DNA from: an archaeon
GTDB taxonomy: Archaea > Nanobdellota > Nanobdellia > SCGC-AAA011-G17 > GW2011-AR17
Length of the DNA: 47,880 nt
Reading direction: 5' to 3'
Assembly: GCA_018656555.1 (NCBI GenBank)
Contig: JABHZQ010000017.1
Coordinates: forward strand, 1-47,880
Under the pieces are notes generated by a model. The model searched no databases and was not told where the DNA came from. It worked only from the letters and a program-made list of their open reading frames with translations. The translations under genes were made by a program, and so were the position numbers. Shown here piece by piece: positions 7,936-15,231 of the stretch; the stretch's first letter is position 1; every line of letters starts with the position of its first letter.

Positions 7936-9801
7936 ATGAAAAAGTTATTAATAATCTTTATTCTATTATTACCTTTAGTTTGTGCCCAAGATTATAATTC
8001 TTATGAAACCCTTAATGTAGAGGTAAATGTAGAAAACACAGTGGAAGTTACCTCTAGTGGTTATGATGTTAGTTATTTTATTACAGAGCTTAGTTTTTTT
8101 CCAAAGGACTACCCTTACCAGAGTGTTTCTAATGAAATAACCACTCAGCCCCAAGCAGAGGTAGAAGAAGATGAAACAATAACTATTACTTGGGATGAAA
8201 ACTCACAAAGCTATACTTTTGAAGTAAAGAGCGAAGTAGAAAGGAGAACTGATTTTGTGGAAATAAGAAATAAGATTGACTTTCCTTTGTTAGAAGTTGA
8301 TGAAGAAGTTCTAATGTATTTAGAGGAAACAGAGTTTATTGATATTAATGAGGATATTGAGGATAAAGCTTTAGAGATTGTACAAGGAGAGGATGATTTG
8401 TACATGGCTGTTTTCAAGTTAGCTGATTGGACTGAAAATAATATTGAATATGATTTAAACACTATGACTAGTGATGCTGTACAGTCTAGTTCTTGGGTTT
8501 TAGAAAATAAGGAAGGAGTTTGTGATGAGTTAAGTAATCTGTTTATTTCATTTTGTAGAAGTATGGGCATTCCTGCAAGGTTTGTTTCTGGTATGGCTTA
8601 TACTAATTTATTAGATGACTTTGGTGCTCATGGTTGGGCGGAGGTTTACATTGATGGAGAGTGGGTTCCTTTTGATGTTACTTATGGAATGCAGGGTTGG
8701 ATTGATCCTTCACATATTAAATTTGAAGATGGAGTTGATTCTAGTGGGAGTTCAGCTTCTTTCCAATGGAAAGGAAGTAATTTAGATTTTGATATTGGTG
8801 AATTAGAAATAGATACAGATATTGTTTCTGCTGAAGGAACAGTTTCAGAATATGTAGATATTTCAATGGAAGCTCTTTATGCTGATGTTGGAGAGGATAG
8901 TTATGTTCCTGTGCAAGTAACTGTAGAGAATGATAATAACTTCTATGTACCAGTAAGGGTTGCTATCACAAAAGCACCAGAGGTTATAGGAGATAATGTT
9001 CAATCTATTCTTTTAGGACCTAATGAAGAAAAGAATATTTTTTTCATTGTAAAAGTTAATAATATTTTAGAAGAAAATGTAATCTATACAACACATTTAG
9101 AAGCAGAGACCATGTATGGTGGAATTGCTGAAGATAGTTTTAATTTTGGTGCTAATAAAGAGGTTATTACTGAGAGTGATGCTGAAGAGATGATTGCACT
9201 TTTATCTGGAGAAGAAAATGGGGAGGTATTAACTGGTGTGGAATTAGATTGTTCAATGGATAAAGAAGCTTACTACTCTGAAGAAGAAGGAATACTAACT
9301 TGTGAAGTTGATGGAAGTGTTGATCAGATTTGTTTTGGTGATGATTGTCAAAGTGATTCTTTTACTTGGGATTTAGACATGGATGATTACAATTCTCAGA
9401 GATATGTTGTTATTGCTGAAAAAAATGAAAAGGTTAAATATGAATATTTTGATTTAACTATCGTCGATAAACCTGAGTTTGTAATAACTATTGATCCTTT
9501 GGAATTTGATTATGGTGATACTATTAGTTTTGATTTTAATTTAGATAGTACAGGCAAAGCAAAAAATATTGATATTGATATTGCAGAGTATGGAGATATT
9601 AGTGTTAATGAGATCAATGATGAGTACTCTTTTACCTTACCCATTGATGGGAAGAGGTTTGCAAAAGGATCTATTCAAATGGATTTAACCTATGAGGATG
9701 CATTAGGAGTGGAGTATTCAGAGAGTTTTGTTCAAGAAGTAGAAGTTAGTGGTGTTCCTTTTTATCTAAAAATAGTATATTTCTTTGAAAATTTATTCTA
9801 A
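7936..9801 (+). CDS. secreted transglutaminase-like protein
   Basis: Residues 1-17 are a Sec signal peptide (KKLLIIFILLLPLVCA). After a beta-rich region comes a transglutaminase-like domain (about 150-265) with the full Cys-His-Asp set: Cys196 in GVCDE, His232 in GAHGWAEVY and Asp247 in PFDVTYG. The rest of the 621 residues look like beta-sandwich modules, with an EDDxED-like acidic character and two Cys-containing stretches. The only hydrophobic C-terminal part is a short aromatic tail, not a clear membrane span. It probably acts outside the cell as a protease or cross-linking enzyme; archaeal members of this group are mostly uncharacterised. A TATA box lies 21-31 nt before the ATG. Confidence 0.85.
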   Translation: MKKLLIIFILLLPLVCAQDYNSYETLNVEVNVENTVEVTSSGYDVSYFITELSFFPKDYPYQSVSNEITTQPQAEVEEDETITITWDENSQSYTFEVKSEVERRTDFVEIRNKIDFPLLEVDEEVLMYLEETEFIDINEDIEDKALEIVQGEDDLYMAVFKLADWTENNIEYDLNTMTSDAVQSSSWVLENKEGVCDELSNLFISFCRSMGIPARFVSGMAYTNLLDDFGAHGWAEVYIDGEWVPFDVTYGMQGWIDPSHIKFEDGVDSSGSSASFQWKGSNLDFDIGELEIDTDIVSAEGTVSEYVDISMEALYADVGEDSYVPVQVTVENDNNFYVPVRVAITKAPEVIGDNVQSILLGPNEEKNIFFIVKVNNILEENVIYTTHLEAETMYGGIAEDSFNFGANKEVITESDAEEMIALLSGEENGEVLTGVELDCSMDKEAYYSEEEGILTCEVDGSVDQICFGDDCQSDSFTWDLDMDDYNSQRYVVIAEKNEKVKYEYFDLTIVDKPEFVITIDPLEFDYGDTISFDFNLDSTGKAKNIDIDIAEYGDISVNEINDEYSFTLPIDGKRFAKGSIQMDLTYEDALGVEYSESFVQEVEVSGVPFYLKIVYFFENLF

Positions 9802-9861
9802 TATTTAACTACCGAAGAGAAACACTCCTATACGAGATATGAGTAGTGAATCATAAAAAAG

Positions 9862-9912
9862 CTTATAAATTCACATAATTCTACTTTTTTCAGTCAATTA
9901 ATAAGGGAGGGG
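9862..9912 (+). promoter_or_regulatory. promoter and strong Shine-Dalgarno of the membrane-ATPase operon
   Basis: TTATAAAT near 9863 predicts a start around 9890. A strong ribosome binding site GGAGGGGG (about 9907-9913) follows. No ATG or GTG lies at a suitable distance; the in-frame codon at proper spacing is ATT at 9919. Confidence 0.5.
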
Positions 9913-9918
9913 GATAAA

Positions 9919-10134
9919 ATTATCTGGAAAATAATATTAATAATAATCGGAGTTATTGTCCTATATATGATAGGGTACTACATTGTTAAAGACAGTGCTA
10001 ACAAGTTCTATAGAAAAGCTAGAAAGGCACACAAGAGAGGCCAAAAAGCATACAAAGATGGATTTTATGATTTAGCTGACGAACTGTATGAAAGAGCAGA
10101 AGAGTTCAGGAAGAGAGCTCGGGAGTTGGAATAA
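9919..10134 (+). CDS. small single-span membrane protein with probable AUU start
   Basis: An open frame of 71 codons encodes a hydrophobic segment (WKIILIIIGVIVLYMIGYY) followed by a basic amphipathic tail rich in Lys, Arg and Tyr (KAHKRGQKAYKDG). It ends one base before the ATG of the AAA ATPase gene. No standard start codon precedes the membrane span; ATT sits 6-7 nt after a strong GGAGGGGG. An internal ATG at 9967 would remove the membrane segment. A non-standard start therefore fits best, as known for infC in bacteria. It may anchor the two ATPases encoded next; this is inference from adjacency. Confidence 0.6.
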   Translation: MIWKIILIIIGVIVLYMIGYYIVKDSANKFYRKARKAHKRGQKAYKDGFYDLADELYERAEEFRKRARELE

Positions 10135-10135
10135 A

Positions 10136-10816
10136 ATGGAATGGTATGAAGAATTAGATTTTGATGAAAATCCATTTGGTATAGACTCCAAATATGTTGG
10201 AAATGAGGATTTACTAGATGAAGTTTTTTATTCTATTATGTCCGGCAATATTATTGTAATTCAAGGTGAAGAAGGTAGTGGTAAAACTAGAGTTATGAAA
10301 GAGATTGTTAGGAAGTTTGGAGGCAAAGGAAAGATTGCCTATGTTAATGGAAAGAATCTTGACAAAGAATTGAATGTTGAAACTTTGATAAACAAGAAAA
10401 AAGGATGGTTTAGAAAAAATCCAAAGAACATAATCCTATTATTAGATGATGTTGAACACATTTCAGAAAAAAATATGGAGAGAATCAAGTACTACTTTGA
10501 TCAGAACTATGTTAGAACTGTAATGTTAGGTACAAGTAAACCTGAAGAATTAAAATTAAGCCCAAGTTTAAAGCAAAGGGTTTGGAAAAAATTAGAAGTG
10601 GGTAAGCTTAGTGACTATGAAGCTGTTCAAGTTGTGAGGGAGAGGCTGGGGAATGAAATGCTGACAGATAGAGTTATAAAAGCTGTGTACAAAGAATCTG
10701 ACAAGAACATGAAAAAGTTTATGGAAAACTGTGAGATAATATGTAAAGCTTACATTGATAATAAAGATATAAAAGAAGATGAAGTTAAAAACATCTTAGA
10801 GAGGGGTAAAAAATGA
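10136..10816 (+). CDS. ExeA/Orc-like AAA ATPase, first of tandem pair
   Basis: Walker A is GEEGSGKT at residues 44-51 and Walker B is ILLLDD near residues 100-105. The catalytic Glu usually following the Walker B Asp is Asp here. The N-terminal LDFDENPFG resembles the LGxxxNPF opening of ExeA/TniB-type ATPases. The C-terminal 60 residues look like a winged-helix or lid domain. The ATG used lies one base after the membrane protein's stop codon; a longer frame would overlap that gene. An ATGA overlap couples it to a paralogue. The two share a domain plan and differ at the active site. Confidence 0.8.
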   Translation: MEWYEELDFDENPFGIDSKYVGNEDLLDEVFYSIMSGNIIVIQGEEGSGKTRVMKEIVRKFGGKGKIAYVNGKNLDKELNVETLINKKKGWFRKNPKNIILLLDDVEHISEKNMERIKYYFDQNYVRTVMLGTSKPEELKLSPSLKQRVWKKLEVGKLSDYEAVQVVRERLGNEMLTDRVIKAVYKESDKNMKKFMENCEIICKAYIDNKDIKEDEVKNILERGKK

Positions 10817-11769
10817 ATTCAGTATGGTTTCGAGAACTAGGATTTTTCAATAATCCATTTAGCATAAAACCTGCTATCTATTCTGATAGAATTGTTGGTT
10901 ATGAAGAAGTTGTTGATGAGATTGCCTTTAGTGTGCTAAACAAAAAGATGTTATTTTTAGAAGGTGAGTATGGAGAGGGTAAAAGTACAATATTGAAAAG
11001 ATTGATCAATGATTTTGGTGGTCAGAAGCAAGTTATCTATTATAGTTGTAATAGAATGGAAGCAAGATTAAATGTTAAGAAATTGCTTAATGGAAGATAT
11101 GGGTTCTGGGGAAAACTGTTTGATATGAAACCTAAAGATATGATCTTATTGTTAGACGAAGCTCAAGAGCTAGGTGCTAAAGATTACAGTAAGCTGTATT
11201 CCTACTACCAAGAGGGTTACTTGAAATCTATTGTCTTTGTTGGAAAAGAATTCAAGAAAGAAGAGATTGATGATAATCTTAAGAAAGTGTCTAAAGAGGT
11301 AAAGTTGAGAAAATTAACTGATGCAGAGATTGTTACTTTGGTTAGAAGAAGAGTAGGTTCTTTGCCTTTACTAACTGATGATGTAATAAAGACAGTCTAT
11401 AATCATTCTGACAAAAATGTTAGGAAGATGTTGAAGAACTGTGAGTCTTTATGTAAACATGCTGTTAATTTTGGTGAGACTAAAATTAGTGAGGATATGA
11501 TTAAAGAGGTTCTTGGTTTGAAAGTGGAGAAAAAGGTTGAGAAGAAACCAGTAGTGAAGAAGGTTGAGAAGAAAGTAGAGAAAAAACTTGAAAAAAAGGT
11601 CGTAAAGAAGAAAGAAGTTAAAAAAAAATTAAAAAAGGACCAAAACGAGTTAAAAGAGGAAGAAAAACAAGTGTACAAACCAGACGCCCCGTTAAACATA
11701 GGAAATAGTGCTGAACAGATGTTGGATAAGGGGACTGAAGAGCTCCTTGATGATGACCAGTATTATTAG
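10813..11769 (+). CDS. ExeA/Orc-like AAA ATPase with lysine-rich tail
   Basis: This is a paralogue of the preceding gene. ELGFFNNPF opens the domain, Walker A is GEYGEGKS at 51-58 and Walker B is ILLLDEAQE near 111-118, with the catalytic Glu present. After about residue 235 the protein becomes a lysine-rich low-complexity stretch built of repeated VEKK/VKK units and then an acidic end (EELLDDDQYY). Such tails often contact nucleic acid or a partner. With its Asp-Asp paralogue it could form a mixed ring in which only this subunit hydrolyses ATP efficiently, which is inference. Confidence 0.8.
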   Translation: MNSVWFRELGFFNNPFSIKPAIYSDRIVGYEEVVDEIAFSVLNKKMLFLEGEYGEGKSTILKRLINDFGGQKQVIYYSCNRMEARLNVKKLLNGRYGFWGKLFDMKPKDMILLLDEAQELGAKDYSKLYSYYQEGYLKSIVFVGKEFKKEEIDDNLKKVSKEVKLRKLTDAEIVTLVRRRVGSLPLLTDDVIKTVYNHSDKNVRKMLKNCESLCKHAVNFGETKISEDMIKEVLGLKVEKKVEKKPVVKKVEKKVEKKLEKKVVKKKEVKKKLKKDQNELKEEEKQVYKPDAPLNIGNSAEQMLDKGTEELLDDDQYY

Positions 11770-11804
11770 TTAGTTTTTTAAATTTCCATTATTTCTTTTA
11801 TTTT

Positions 11805-12311
11805 ATGGATATTAACTTATTTGATAAGAATATAGAATTAGTGGTTAAATCAGCTAAAGATAGATTTGTTATTATCAAAGGTGGAAGTGATAAGGTTAAT
11901 AGGCTGGCAGTTAGTTCTAAGAAGGTTGATATTCTATTGGATTCTCATTTAGGATATAGAAAGGATAAGATGCACCAGAGGGATTCTGGCTTGAATCAAG
12001 TGCTTTGTAAGTTAGCTAAAGAGAATAATGTTGCTATTGGATTTAGTTTTTCATCTATTCTACATTCTAAGAATTATAGAGACTTAGGTAGGATTATACA
12101 GAGCATAAAATTGTGTAGAAAGTATAAAGTTAAGATAGTTGTTGGTAACTTTGCAAAGAATAAATCAGATGTTCGAGAGATCAAGGATGTCTATTCTATG
12201 TTCAAAGTGTTAGGGATGACTGGAATGGAAATTAAGGCTAGTTCTGAGTTTATCGAGGGTAGACTAGATTATAAGAAAAGGTATGTTAGTAAGGGTGTCC
12301 GAAAGATTTAA
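11805..12311 (+). CDS. rnp3: ribonuclease P protein component 3 (Rpp30)
   Basis: The protein shows the Rpp30 signature: DILLDSHLG, then SGLNQVLCKLAKENNVAIGFS, KYKVKIVVGNFA and a terminal amphipathic region. At 168 residues it is shorter than most archaeal Rpp30 (about 210). It is a TIM-barrel-related subunit that pairs with Pop5 in the RNase P specificity and catalysis module for tRNA 5' maturation. Pop5 is encoded 22 kb away and Rpp21 less than 1 kb away. A TTTTTAAATT box precedes the ATG at leaderless distance. Confidence 0.85.
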   Translation: MDINLFDKNIELVVKSAKDRFVIIKGGSDKVNRLAVSSKKVDILLDSHLGYRKDKMHQRDSGLNQVLCKLAKENNVAIGFSFSSILHSKNYRDLGRIIQSIKLCRKYKVKIVVGNFAKNKSDVREIKDVYSMFKVLGMTGMEIKASSEFIEGRLDYKKRYVSKGVRKI

Positions 12312-12337
12312 AAAGGGTGGAAATTTTTTGAATCTAC

Positions 12338-12535
12338 ATGATAATTCCTATTAGATGTATGAGCTGTGGAAAACCAATTGCCCAATTATGGGAAGAATTT
12401 AAAGAGCGTTCTCAGAAAGGTGAAAAGGCTAAGGACATTATGGATGATCTTGGTTTAGAGAGATATTGTTGCAGAGCTCAGTTCATGGGACATATTGATT
12501 TGATTGATGAAGTTGCTAAATTTAAGAAAGCTTAA
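12338..12535 (+). CDS. rpoN: DNA-directed RNA polymerase subunit N (Rpb10)
   Basis: The 65 residues match the family end to end: the MIIPIRCMSCGK start with Cys7 and Cys10, and the Cys-Cys pair in ERYCCRAQF, which together bind zinc, then IDLIDEV. It is a small assembly subunit of archaeal RNA polymerase. A TATA-like GATTTAAAAAG inside the end of the Rpp30 gene stands about 30 nt before the ATG, so it has its own promoter despite the short gap. Confidence 0.95.
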   Translation: MIIPIRCMSCGKPIAQLWEEFKERSQKGEKAKDIMDDLGLERYCCRAQFMGHIDLIDEVAKFKKA

Positions 12536-12561
12536 ATACAACTTTTATTTCTAACTTTTAA

Positions 12562-13005
12562 ATGAGGGATAATGATTGGTTAACAAAGAGACTAGATCAT
12601 ATTTGGGAGCTTCTATTTCCTGAGGTTGAAAGGCTTAATACTGTAACAGTTAATTTCAAAGGAAAGTGGAAGAACAAGTTCGGCCACATAAAAAGTATTG
12701 GCAAGGATTCTGAGATTGTTGTTAATGGGTTATTCCAACATGAAGAGGTTCCAGAGTATGTGGTTGATATAACTTTAGCTCATGAGTTAACCCACTACAT
12801 GCATGGTTTTAATTCTCCACATAAAAAGAAATACAAACATCCACATGCTGGAGGGATTGTAACAAGAGAGTTGAGGAAAAGAGGATTTGGGCATATGTTA
12901 ACTTTAGAAAAAGAGTTTGTTGAAAAGGATTGGTTTAAATTATATGAACAATTAAATCCAACTAAGAAGAAAAAGGTTGCATTATTTAGTTTTTGGAGAA
13001 GATAA
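12562..13005 (+). CDS. SprT-like metallopeptidase
   Basis: The zinc motif HELTH is at residues 74-78, with further histidines in KHPHAGG nearby as third-ligand candidates. The preceding strand (NFKGKWKNKFGHIKSI) is like the SprT/YgjP layout. At 147 residues it is SprT size. Family members cut or unfold DNA-bound proteins, but the archaeal ones are little studied. The promoter (CTTAAATA) overlaps the end of rpoN. Its last 24 nt overlap the convergent Rpp21 gene. Confidence 0.65.
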   Translation: MRDNDWLTKRLDHIWELLFPEVERLNTVTVNFKGKWKNKFGHIKSIGKDSEIVVNGLFQHEEVPEYVVDITLAHELTHYMHGFNSPHKKKYKHPHAGGIVTRELRKRGFGHMLTLEKEFVEKDWFKLYEQLNPTKKKKVALFSFWRR

Positions 13006-13299
13006 GGGAATTCTAGTATACTTTTTACATGATAGACAGTAGATTATTAGTTTCTTATCTCTTGTTCTTATTCTTGCATTAACCCCTGTTTGTAAATAAG
13101 TGTAACAATGAGTACAGAACTTCCTTCTTTGAGTTTTTGTTAATCTTAAATTTGCTTTCATAGCTACCTTTCTAGCTAACTCTATGTATCTATTTGCACG
13201 TACAGGGTTTTTTGGAAAAACAGTCTCTGCATTTTTGAATAAAATTTTGATCCTTTCTCGAGCAATCTTCTGTTGCTCTTGTTTGTTAGGTCTTTTCAT
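12982..13299 (-). CDS. rnp4: ribonuclease P protein component 4 (Rpp21)
   Basis: This 105-residue protein has the helical N-terminal half and zinc ribbon of Rpp21: KFCTHC and IYCLSCKKY supply four cysteines. RYIELARKVAMKANLRL is a typical family stretch. It pairs with Rpp29 in RNase P. The start codon overlaps the stop of a 35-codon upstream frame (ATGA), and the 3' end overlaps the convergent peptidase gene. Confidence 0.9.
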   Translation of the reverse strand: MKRPNKQEQQKIARERIKILFKNAETVFPKNPVRANRYIELARKVAMKANLRLTKTQRRKFCTHCYTYLQTGVNARIRTRDKKLIIYCLSCKKYTRIPLSSPKTK

Positions 13300-13403
13300 A
13301 GAAGTTTAATGTTGTGTCTGGGTATAAAAAACTTATCTTTTGTTTCAGTCTTTTCAGCGACATCATCTGCTTTAACTGCTTTTTCCTTGTAATACTTAGC
13401 CAT
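13296..13403 (-). CDS. 35-residue small protein upstream of Rpp21
   Basis: A short frame starts MAKYYKEKAVKADD and ends NIKLL, with its stop overlapping the Rpp21 start as ATGA. A TATA box (CTTATAAAGC, about 13427-13436) stands about 30 nt before the ATG, exactly the leaderless spacing of neighbouring genes, which argues that it is translated. It is basic and has no known domain. It could be a leader peptide coupling Rpp21 translation or a small functional protein. Confidence 0.55.
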   Translation of the reverse strand: MAKYYKEKAVKADDVAEKTETKDKFFIPRHNIKLL

Positions 13404-13472
13404 CTAGTAATACTTATGTCGGGAGGCTTTATAAGGATTATGAAGACCCTTTGGAGGCCATTATATAATATA

Positions 13473-14189
13473 TTAATTAATAGATTGCATTAACCTTTGT
13501 ATTTCTACTGCTGAAAGATTTTGCACTTTTTTATCTAACATTGCTTTGGGGAAGAGTGCTGAAGCCTTTAATGATGCTTCTCTTTTTTTCAAACCTTGTC
13601 CCATAAATAACTCTCTTAATGCATTTCTTAATTTTTTATCATATTGTATGTAAAGTTCTTTTAGTGGATTATCACTCTGTCTTGAAGTTAATACAACTAG
13701 TGCTGATTTTACACTTGGTTGTGGATCAAATGCTTCTTTTGTTATTACTCTTAGTTTTTTTACACCAAAGAACATAGGTAGAATGTAATTTAATTTGCTC
13801 CAAGACTTTCCTATTAGTATGTCTGCGAAGGTTTCAGGTACAACTAAAATAGCTTGGTTAAATTCTAATCTGAAAAATCTCCAAAGTAATGGTTCACAGA
13901 TTGAGTAGGGTAGGTTTGAAATACATTTGTCAAATTTTGGGAATTCAACTCTAAGAGCATCATCAAACATGAAGACTACATTTTTTTGATCTGCAAACTT
14001 TTCTTCTAAGTCTGGAATGAACTCTTGATCTATCTCTATTGCATAGACTCTTTTTGCCCTTTTTACAAGCTGTTCAGTCAGTGCCCCTTTTCCAGCACCT
14101 ATTTCTAGGACAGTATCCCATTTACTTGCATAGCTAGCTATCTCTTGTAACAAGGATTCATCCACCATAAAATGTTGGTCTTCTACCAT
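13473..14189 (-). CDS. ksgA: 16S rRNA dimethyladenosine transferase
   Basis: SAM motif I is LEIGAGKGALTEQL (about 29-42), followed by an acidic ribose-binding residue in AIEIDQEF and the adenine-specific motif SNLPYSI. The C-terminal helical domain includes QGLKKREASLKA. KsgA/Dim1 methylates two adjacent adenines near the 3' end of 16S rRNA during small-subunit maturation. The 238-residue length is a little below the usual 260-280. The N-terminus MVEDQHFMVDE corresponds to the family GQNFLxD segment, in a divergent form. It has its own leaderless promoter. Confidence 0.9.
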   Translation of the reverse strand: MVEDQHFMVDESLLQEIASYASKWDTVLEIGAGKGALTEQLVKRAKRVYAIEIDQEFIPDLEEKFADQKNVVFMFDDALRVEFPKFDKCISNLPYSICEPLLWRFFRLEFNQAILVVPETFADILIGKSWSKLNYILPMFFGVKKLRVITKEAFDPQPSVKSALVVLTSRQSDNPLKELYIQYDKKLRNALRELFMGQGLKKREASLKASALFPKAMLDKKVQNLSAVEIQRLMQSIN

Positions 14190-14231
14190 TAGGATTATTT
14201 TATTTAGAATTGTTTTTAATCTTTTGGGTTT

Positions 14232-14606
14232 TTAAGTAGTATTTTCATAGGGACAAGGTGTTCTAATTCTTTCTTCCAAGAGTTCATTTACATATTCTCC
14301 TGCCTCATATCCCATTGCACTACAACCTAAAGATAGTACTGGTCCTAAGAAACTAGCTCCGTAGAACATAGGAACTTGCCAGATTAGGTTAGGAGTTACC
14401 CCTAGTTCTGCAGCAGGAATTATTCCGATAAGAGCTACAGGGAATAAAGCCCCAAGAGCAGCACCTGCACCACTGAGAGTTATTTTTTCTGTTAGAAGAT
14501 CTCCTAAATCATAACCAGTGTTACCATTAAATGCTCTAAGTGAGACTTTGTTACATTTATCACCTACCCAATCATTGAACCTTCCTCTTTGTGCTTCTAG
14601 AATCAT
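14232..14606 (-). CDS. hypothetical membrane protein
   Basis: The 124 residues contain two hydrophobic, glycine/alanine-rich spans (about 45-70 and 80-102) and a final segment with Glu-Arg and two Cys-Pro residues. No family is recognised. A TATA box (ATTTATACTC) 28 nt upstream of the ATG supports expression as a single gene. Confidence 0.65.
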   Translation of the reverse strand: MILEAQRGRFNDWVGDKCNKVSLRAFNGNTGYDLGDLLTEKITLSGAGAALGALFPVALIGIIPAAELGVTPNLIWQVPMFYGASFLGPVLSLGCSAMGYEAGEYVNELLEERIRTPCPYENTT

Positions 14607-14644
14607 GAAGTAAAATAAATAATAAGAGTATAAATTCTTTTCTG

Positions 14645-15166
14645 TTATAAAAAATTAATAATTTTCTTGAAATCTGCCTCTTTGTAAGAATCTTTGTATT
14701 TCTTTGCTAGTTTTAGTAGCTCTTTATCATATTTGAAGTATTTTACTAGGAATGAACAGAATTGTGAAACATTCTTGGGCTTATCTGTTTCATAACATCT
14801 TTCAAAATCGATCATTGTTACTTTGCCTTTGTTTATGATAACATGTTTTAGTGGTTTGTGCATCTCTAACTTGTTTACTTTCATTTTATCCATTACTCTA
14901 CATTGTTTTAGAACTTGGACAAATACTTTCTTATTTTTTCTCTTTAATTCTTTTATTGGCTTTCCTTCAACAAAGTCATAACAGAAGAAATCTTTACCAT
15001 AGAACAATAATTTAGGACCTATTTTTTTCTTATTTAATTTTTGTAACCAGTTTACTTCTTTTTTTGTATTTTTTACTCTACCATTATCTACTTTCATTGC
15101 AATCTTTTTTCCATCTATTGTAAATAGATAGATAAAGCTTCTTTTTCCCTTTGCAAATAGTTCCAT
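14645..15166 (-). CDS. predicted Ser/Thr protein kinase-like protein (COG2112 type)
   Basis: The 173 residues have the outline of a small archaeal protein kinase. The invariant Lys lies in KKIAMKVD, a Glu follows in KEVNWL, the catalytic-loop region is HKPLKHVII, and the metal-binding Asp lies in MIDFERC (replacing DFG). The C-terminal lobe is very short, as in the RIO/Bud32-like and COG2112 groups. Substrate unknown. The loss of an HRD motif leaves activity uncertain. It shares a TATA region with the divergent surface protein gene. Confidence 0.65.
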   Translation of the reverse strand: MELFAKGKRSFIYLFTIDGKKIAMKVDNGRVKNTKKEVNWLQKLNKKKIGPKLLFYGKDFFCYDFVEGKPIKELKRKNKKVFVQVLKQCRVMDKMKVNKLEMHKPLKHVIINKGKVTMIDFERCYETDKPKNVSQFCSFLVKYFKYDKELLKLAKKYKDSYKEADFKKIINFL

Positions 15167-15231
15167 GAGAGGGATGTATACAGAAACCTTTATAAAATAT
15201 ATTATACTGATAAATATAAAGAGGGATATCC

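Noticed and set aside
9802-9918. Possible structured RNA between the transglutaminase gene and the ATPase operon
   Set aside because: No stable stems were found; the stretch is explained by a promoter and ribosome site.
11520-11650. Repetitive sequence looking like a tandem repeat or CRISPR
   Set aside because: The repeats are lysine-codon runs within the ATPase tail; there are no constant repeats with unique spacers. No CRISPR array was seen anywhere.
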